Positions 58,001-64,000 of a DNA stretch of 64,000 bases are shown here, one piece after another. How positions within the stretch are numbered: the first letter of the stretch is position 1; each line of letters opens with the position of its first letter. The translations under genes were made by a program, and so were the position numbers. Source of the stretch: Ignelater luminosus (Eukaryota; Arthropoda; Insecta; Coleoptera; Elateridae); contig VTPC01090618.1 of the NCBI GenBank assembly GCA_011009095.1, forward strand, positions 495,734 through 559,733. Direction: 5' to 3'. The notes under the pieces are model-generated. The model was not told where the DNA came from. It did no database searches and saw nothing but the letters and a program-made list of their open reading frames with translations.

Positions 58001-60772
58001 TCTGGCAGCCATTTTGACCATGTTCCTAAAAACTAAAAGTACATGTATCTTTTATTTTTTTTGATGTAGAATACGATTCTAAAGTAAAAAAAATTTTGAA
58101 AACTTTTCAAATTTCGGCAGCCACTTTGACTATGTTCCTGAAGAGATATCAAAAAACGACAACACTATGTGTTGTTTAGTTTCAGATGTAGAATCCAAAT
58201 TTTAAATTTTAAAATTTAAAAGAAAAATGCAGACTATGCAAATTCAGTAACGACTCCAAAGGAGTTCGTTGAAAATGAAAGCAACAGTTATTTCATAAAT
58301 TTCTATATTAATTTATTTAAAAGTTGGGACTGTGACTGTTCGATAACATACAAAAAATTTGCCTTTTTCAAGGTTTTCTTCAGTGAATTACAATTCTCTA
58401 ATCAGCACAATTTATTAAACTAAAAGGTTATAACATATAATTTGTAGATAGTATGTGTAAGTAATAATAATGGAATTTAGAAAAGTTTAAAGCAGCCTTT
58501 TGGCAAATAGGTTTTTAGCCAAATCATTTATGAATGCCAGTTAATTTGCTTGTATTGATTAATTTCTATCTGTCACAATATTAAATTGGAATTAATTATC
58601 AAATGTAACTGGAAACAACAGAAAATCTAATAAAAGATAACATCTCTTAAAAAATTCACTTTGTGTATTAAACAAACATTACAGAATACTGGTTAACCTT
58701 GTCAAGTAACCTAATACACGACAATAAAATTTTGAATAGATTTACCACTTACTAAAATATGCATAAATGTACACACACTAATAGTATCTACACATTTTTT
58801 AGCAAATAACAGTTAAATTATGTAATATAAAAGTATGAATATAATTAGAAGACAAAACTAAGAATGTATTATATGGTTCGTAAATTGTAAATTAATTAAT
58901 GTTGGTCCGTTTTACGTTGTTTAGGAAAATCAAGTTAAAAACATATTTTGGGGATAATTACAATAAAAATGTGGAATTATTTAAAAAAACAACGCGCCGC
59001 AAACGCTATTCCGATTGGCGCGACGTCGACTGATAAAACCCCCCACCATCCTGAATTTATTTGTTTTGTTTTTTTGTGCTTTTGTCACATTTCAAATTGT
59101 CATTGTTCAACAAGATTATGTAACTGTCAAATTTTTGTTTGTTTCCTTTTTTTTAGAAATCTCGTATAAAACCTATACGTAATTTATAAATAAGTTGTTT
59201 TGCTTTAGTAACAAAGTTGATTAGCAAGTACTTTTTTACTTTTACATTTTCGAATTTTTAATTATCAATTTTCAATTTCAAAAATACAGAATTCTGCATA
59301 ACGTACGTATACGAATACGGTAACGTTACAACATAGCAACCAGCCTTCTGATTGGTTGTTGCTATCGTAGAGATAACGTTACCGTATTATGAAAACCGGT
59401 TTGCAGAAACTCCGATCCAAAAATGTCACTATAAATAATGTCATGTTCCATAGTTTTTGCGCGTGAATTTCAATAATTTTCTCTCATGAAGTAAAAACCA
59501 TGGAAATTTGTTATTTTTTTCATGTAAGAGATTAAAGATTATTTAAAAATGTTCACGTGATTTATTTAGATTGTAAGGGAGATATGTATATTATAGAAGT
59601 ACAGTAACTCACCAAACAACAATAGAATATTTGAATGTTTCCCTTGAATAATCTGGTTTTGTTGGGAAAAGTTCGAAACTACCCTTACAAACTGGTTTTC
59701 TCATACGGATGGATAAAACTGCATTGGATAATAAATTATATACTCTTGCAATATACGTTTCATTAACTTTTTCTTAACAAAATCTGTTTTTTATTCAAAA
59801 TTAGTGTTATTGATGTTATTTTATGTACCGCCCATTTCCTTCTAAAGTTGCAAACCTACACAATTTTACAGTTTCTCATTTTTAACCCACATAAAATAAT
59901 ACAATAGATTACTTTTTATCCTTTTTTGCATAAACATAACAAGAACCTCAAATAAAATTTCCAAAAATACTTTTGTTTATTATTAATTTTAAGTACATAA
60001 AAGGCGATTCAGACGATTTATAATTCTTCAACACATTAATTCAGTTGACAATAACTTTTAAACTACGTTTCCATCGTTCCTAACAAAATCGTGTAAAATA
60101 TTTTTCCAAGATTTCTCAAATATGAAAGTAAAGCTTTATTATTATGTAAAACTGCATTTAAATCAGTTATAAATGCTTAAAAGCCATTCATTCTATTAAA
60201 CTGAAATTTACAGCTTGTTTCCGACTATCTAATAAAAAAATCAATAATAAAAAAGGGATATTGCAATAGTTTCAAGTTAAAATTTGCTTATTATTTCTTC
60301 TAAATAAAACAATGACTAACAAGCAGGTAATTACAACTAAATATTATTTTTATTGTTGTTTTTCGTTAAAGGTATTCAAGTTAAAAGCTTTTTCGATTTC
60401 CAAACTTTTAAAAGTTAACACCTAAATAAAATTCATCGCATTACTTCAGAAATTGTTTTAATTCGATGACATATAAAACTTTTGATATAATTTACCTTGG
60501 TCTTCAATTAAAAATTGATTGCTATTATGTGGTGCTTCGGGTTTGATAACATTATTTGAAGATTTTCTAACCCGATTGAGATATGGATGCCGCCGTTTAT
60601 TTCTTCCTCGGCGCGTTTTTCGTTTTTTAGAAGGTATCTCTTGCTCGGCGATCTTCGGCTGGTTGTCGGATTCAGTCGATGCGCGCGCAGCGCTACGTTG
60701 ATCGACGTCATCTTGTGGAAGCGCACCAACCGCTTTGAAATTCTCATTTACTGCTTCTAAATTTGAACACAT
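52080..60772 (-). CDS. HEXIM: HEXIM (P-TEFb inhibitor, 7SK RNA-binding), two exons
   Basis: HEXIM dimers bound to 7SK snRNA hold P-TEFb (CDK9/cyclin T) inactive and so restrain RNA polymerase II elongation in the nucleus. Exon 1 is 60772-60496 and exon 2 is 52666-52080, joined in phase 1 (CAA-G/GT), giving 287 residues. The arginine-rich RNA-binding motif and nuclear signal KKRKTRRGRNKRR is at residues 49-61. The P-TEFb inhibitory motif is at 81-84 but reads PHNS (context EAPHNSNQFLIEDQ) instead of PYNT. The acidic region SMDSDGEFYSSPEDEESF is at 116-134. The cyclin-T-binding region DFDDTYENLRAERLNQMSKN leads into a coiled coil (about 158-225). The tail is Ser/Asp/Glu-rich. The intron is 7.8 kb and carries several repeats. 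Confidence 0.93.
52667..56669. other. HEXIM intron, left part
   Basis: AT-rich. 54340-54620 is dense in AACCTAA-type phrases. 55090-55440 is a purine-rich block with short open pieces (LRKAVKYKDERHDYLKQVTK, about 55180-55240) that may be an old retroposed coding fragment of unknown origin. Orphan CACCC(T/A)GTATA ends occur near 55972 and 56412. Confidence 0.45.
56670..57290. mobile_element. MITE with CAGGGTGTC ends flanked by TA
   Basis: It begins CAGGGTGTCCCAAGTTATAT at 56670 and ends GCAGACACCCTG at 57290, each next to TA. 621 bp, no open frame; short terminal repeats of about 10 bp. It lies in the HEXIM intron. Confidence 0.75.
57900..58272 (-). repeat. Dispersed repeat family, copy C
   Basis: It has the same order as copy B: TGGCAATGCAAAGCATAACC, two units containing GCCATTTTGACCATGTTCC-like and GATATCAAAAAACGA phrases (the first unit lacks the GATATC part), and the hairpin CGACTCCAAAGGAGTTCG at the right end. 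It lies in the HEXIM intron. Confidence 0.85.
58273..60495. other. HEXIM intron, right part, with hairpin at 59309-59395
   Basis: AATACGGTAACGTTA at about 59314 pairs with TAACGTTACCGTATT at about 59373, with CATAGCAACCA / TGGTTGTTGCTATCG inside, a stem-loop of about 75 bp. The rest is AT-rich and unassigned. Confidence 0.5.
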
Positions 60773-61010
60773 TTTATTAAATCTTGCCAGAACGCTTTCT
60801 TTTGCGATTAGTTTTCACTTGCGAACCAAACTATACGCCCTTGTCAGGAAACACTTGCACAACTAGCTCTGCACGAAGTGCACACGACCTTAGCGAAATC
60901 GCCATTTTTAAACTCGAGTTCCAGTGTTTTCCGCTAGGTGCGCCATCCTTTATCCCCCGCTGCGCGCTGATAGGGTAAGCTGCCCAGCCCACTCAATTCG
61001 CTTACTACAT
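60773..61010 (-). promoter_or_regulatory. Likely HEXIM promoter region
   Basis: The 240 bp before the HEXIM start codon are GC-richer than any surrounding kilobase and contain several CpGs (for example GCTGCGCGCTGATAGGG near 60958). No TATA box was seen. The assignment rests on position and composition only. Confidence 0.4.
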
Positions 61011-62474
61011 TTCCTTTGTTTGTAAATAAGGATAGGGATGATGATTTTCTATTTCCTGATTTCTTACTCAAATTAATTTGCGGTATTTAACGCTTTAATT
61101 AATTTTATCCTAAACACTGCTTATCTTGACTTGATAAAATATGTAATAAAAAAAAAAAGATTTAGGGATACGTTACAGGAATTTACACCGGATATTTTTA
61201 GAATTTCTCTTTTATTGCATTTCATATAAACAGTGCATCTTTGTTACAGCTTAGATGATACGTGACCTACAACTACAGCTATAAACAGGAAGTTTTTGGC
61301 CAACTTTCTCAATTTTTTTTTCTATGCCATCTTCCCCTAAGGTCTAATATTGCGTACTTTTAATAATGGTAATACTAAAAACATCGTTGATTTGTTTAGC
61401 TTTAGGGCACTTGAAAATAGTGGGGTCTTTGTCTCGACGCTATCTGTACAAAATATTAGACAAACATTCACTATAATTGCCGAGAAGTGTTTTGGTTTTG
61501 TGTGTTTATTATAAGAACGCAAATTATGCAGTTTTATCTCTTACAAACATTTAATAAACACACATGTTTACAATGTTCTTTTTTTAAGATGTTTACATTA
61601 TTTTTATTAAATTTCTCAATTTGACCCAAAGGCCAATAACATGTAATAATGTAACGTGATAAATTTAAGGTAGTTAGAAATAATTAATTCATCAAAATTA
61701 GAAAGCGTCTGGAGTCGTAACAATATATGAACTAGGTATTTTTTTCATTTTTCCAATTACTGCTACTTATGTTTGCTTAGATAAGTAGCGATTATACTAG
61801 AAAATATACAATTTGCGACGTTATTTTAGTCAAGTCTAATGTTTATGAAAGATGAGCTTAAAATAAAACCTACATATTTATGGACATAAAGAAATTATAT
61901 TGCAGCATTTTAGTAATTTAGTATAATAACAATAGCAATTGATAATGGCGTTAAAAAATTTTTATTGCTTAAATTAAAAGCTACATTCTGTTATACAGAG
62001 TATACTAAAAATATTATACAGGATGGTTGTTTTGTCGTTTACTATAGCAAGAATTTCACTAATTGCGTGCTTTAAATAATTACTTTATCAATGTTTTCTA
62101 ACTGAGAACGACTTTGTGATTTGGATCGGGGCAGGGATGAATTAAAACATAGGGAACTGAACTTGGCTTTTCCAGAAACTTTTGTGACGTCGCTTCTCCC
62201 AATTTTCTGTTCTTTGCAGTGTTTATTGTGACATTTCCAATAAAAATTACAAGCAGAATCGAGATTGTGTTGTAATACCATAACCGGCCTACAAATGAAA
62301 TCAATTTTTTTTTGATCATTTTTGATTTTATTGTTCAATCATTTCAGATTTTTGACTTCTCTATTAGCTTTTTGATTTATGTATATGTGAATAATTTAAA
62401 ATCATTTTGCTTGACTTCAAATAAAACCTAGTTAAAAATGAAATGAAGATTTAAAAATACATTTACGTATGCGT
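61011..62474. other. AT-rich gene-free stretch
   Basis: No gene or element supported. The - strand open frames at 61337-61522 and 62072-62338 have no recognisable features. Confidence 0.4.
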
Positions 62475-64000
62475 CAGTGGCGTACCTTCACCAAATGAGG
62501 CCCGTGGCAGGACTTTTTTGGAGGCCCCTATTCAAGCTTCACACAAACGCGCTTGCGTGTCTACGATCACACATGCAACCTACCAGTGTTTTAAATTTAC
62601 AAAAAAATTAACCGTTTTTATAATATAAATGATACTTCACAGGAAAAATTTCATTGCTAAAATAACATTCACCCAGAGCAACTGTTGATTGAAGCCAAAT
62701 AAATAAATATTTATTATTTATTAACTTCAAATAAATTCTTTATTTGGGATAACTAAATACTTATTTATATAAGAACATGTTATGTATGTATTTTATTAAA
62801 ATAGTTCATTAAAAAAGGATTTAAGTTACAGTTCAAATCCCACATTTGTCAGTTATTTTATTATATTTAGTATGTAATTGATAATTTCAATTTCAATTTA
62901 GAGGCTATGTGATTTCAAATAAATAATCTAGTTTCTACAAATAAATTATATTTGGCGCAAATGCAAAAAAATTTTTTATTTACAACAAAGCAACTTTATT
63001 TGGTTCTACTAAATTATTTCTCTGAGTGTCCTCACATGCTGAAACGGCATGGATCTAATGTTAAGATTTATATGTTAACTTCAACATATCAAATTGACTG
63101 CCAGTATACTGGTAGAAGACGAATTTTAGCTGATTTAGCAACGATGAAATTCTCATGCATATAATAATTGTACGAGAAAAGTCGAAAAGCTCCTTTCATT
63201 CGAAGCTACGGATACACAAACTGTTAAATATAATTTTAGGCCCAAGCAAATGTTTGGCACGGACTCAGTAAAGTTCATTTCTACTGTAAATTGAATCATT
63301 TTGAGTGCGGTCCACTTCTTCTGTTGCGATCCCCGTTGCTTTTATATGCCTTCTTAATCTGTTGATTTCGGGCAGGATCTCTTCTTTTTCGAAATCGTCG
63401 TACATATTGCTAAAGTTTGAAATCAGGCTAGGAAGTTGTAAGTCACTAGCACCTATTAAGTTCACTGTCTGAGTAATTCTGAATTTTTCAAAAACGCTCT
63501 CCATTGATTCTATTCTCGTACACTTGAACCTTCTTCGTCCCCTTCTTTCAACAGATATTCTCATTTCTTCACATGTTTTGTTTGCAAACTTCATTGCGTT
63601 ATCTACCAATTCATCGCGGCTTTCTTCTAAAAAAATCTTCAAGCTTTTTAGTTTCTGTACAATCTTCTCTAAACTTATACCTTTTGCTTGTATATATTTT
63701 TAAGTATAATTTATTTCTTCTAAAATGTTCGACCACAAGTGAAAGAACCCGAGAAATTTATAATCACATATGTTTCTCATCAAAATTTCAGCTGATCCTC
63801 TTGTATTAACATATTCTGTTTGATCATTTAACCTCTCAACAGCTTGCACCACTTTCTCAAAATGTTTCATTATTGTTTTCACGACATCGTGCTGAGCACT
63901 CCATCTAGTTTTAGACAATTTTCTACTGACACTCCAACAACTTGCTTAAGAATATCCCATATATGAGCTGATGATGAAAAGAAATTGTAAACACTTTCCA
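62475..64000 (-). mobile_element. hAT element (ZMYM1-like), 3' end and transposase middle; runs off the right edge
   Basis: CAGTGGCGTACCTTCACC at 62475 is a typical hAT terminus. On the - strand, coding pieces run from the window edge: SKTRWSAQHDVVKTIMKHFE (about 63918), TRGSAEILMRNICDYKFLGF and FHLWSNILEEINYT (to about 63700). Then, after a small break, SRDELVDNAMKFANKTCEEM, ASDLQLPSLISNFSNMY and EEILPEINRLRRHIK follow in an open frame down to 63265. This is the C-terminal half of a hAT transposase of the same broad family as at 31.6-34.0 kb, but better preserved and not the same copy. A remnant between 62950 and 63200 may be its last, degraded part. Confidence 0.8.

Noticed and set aside
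60508..60747. Open frames overlapping HEXIM exon 1 in other frames (both strands)
   Set aside because: Shadows of the HEXIM coding sequence.

Overview
This is eukaryotic nuclear DNA, almost certainly from an insect and most plausibly a beetle, though the order is a guess. The evidence is split genes with short GT-AG introns, very AT-rich spacers, CCTAA/TTAGG-type (insect telomere-like) motifs, and a transposon load typical of insects (mariner, Bari/Tc1-like, hAT, Jockey-like LINE). No prokaryotic gene, CRISPR array, rRNA or convincing tRNA was seen.

Six cellular genes are supported. (1) MLH3, + strand, about 4046-13008: the linker and the whole endonuclease domain; its ATPase exons must lie to the left of the window. 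(2) PRMT1 (Art1 type), + strand, 16585-18135, complete in two exons. (3) EXOC5/Sec10, - strand, 28571-39657: all 16 coding exons were joined with matching phases, giving 712 codons. (4) SMUG1, + strand, 41301-42302, two exons. (5) ADAT2, + strand, 42340-42945, one exon starting only 37 nt after the SMUG1 stop. (6) HEXIM, - strand, 52080-60772, two exons around a 7.8 kb intron. Their roles are meiotic/mismatch repair, arginine methylation, exocytosis, uracil excision, tRNA wobble editing and P-TEFb control. They do not form one pathway; the SMUG1-ADAT2 pair is the one arrangement that suggests linked expression.

The rest is mostly decayed mobile DNA. 1-1650: LINE reverse transcriptase pseudogene. 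5960-6959: 1000-bp foldback in an MLH3 intron. 9205-10462: mauritiana-type mariner. 10480-10901: Bari-like remnant. 11470-12929: Bari-like element with both ends. 13320-13575: RNase H scrap. 14003-14490: possible LTR. 14691-14917 and 15643-16276: inverted-repeat elements. 20350-21180: hAT pseudogene. 22214-22850: TE-linked ORF remnant. 26107-26696: foldback. 26700-27890: Tc1/IS630-like pseudogene. The 7.9 kb EXOC5 intron 13 holds a foldback, a Tc1 element, a hAT (ZMYM1-like) pseudogene, a pogo-like end and another Tc1-like N-terminus. 40477-41056: hAT deletion derivative with an 8-bp target duplication, upstream of SMUG1. 44200-45690: Jockey-like LINE. 62475-64000: hAT element running off the right edge. 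A three-copy repeat (about 19.25, 46.8 and 57.9 kb) with two internal repeat units is the clearest unclassified family.

Splice sites and reading frames were assigned by eye from GT-AG signals, phase and recalled family similarity; no alignment was run.
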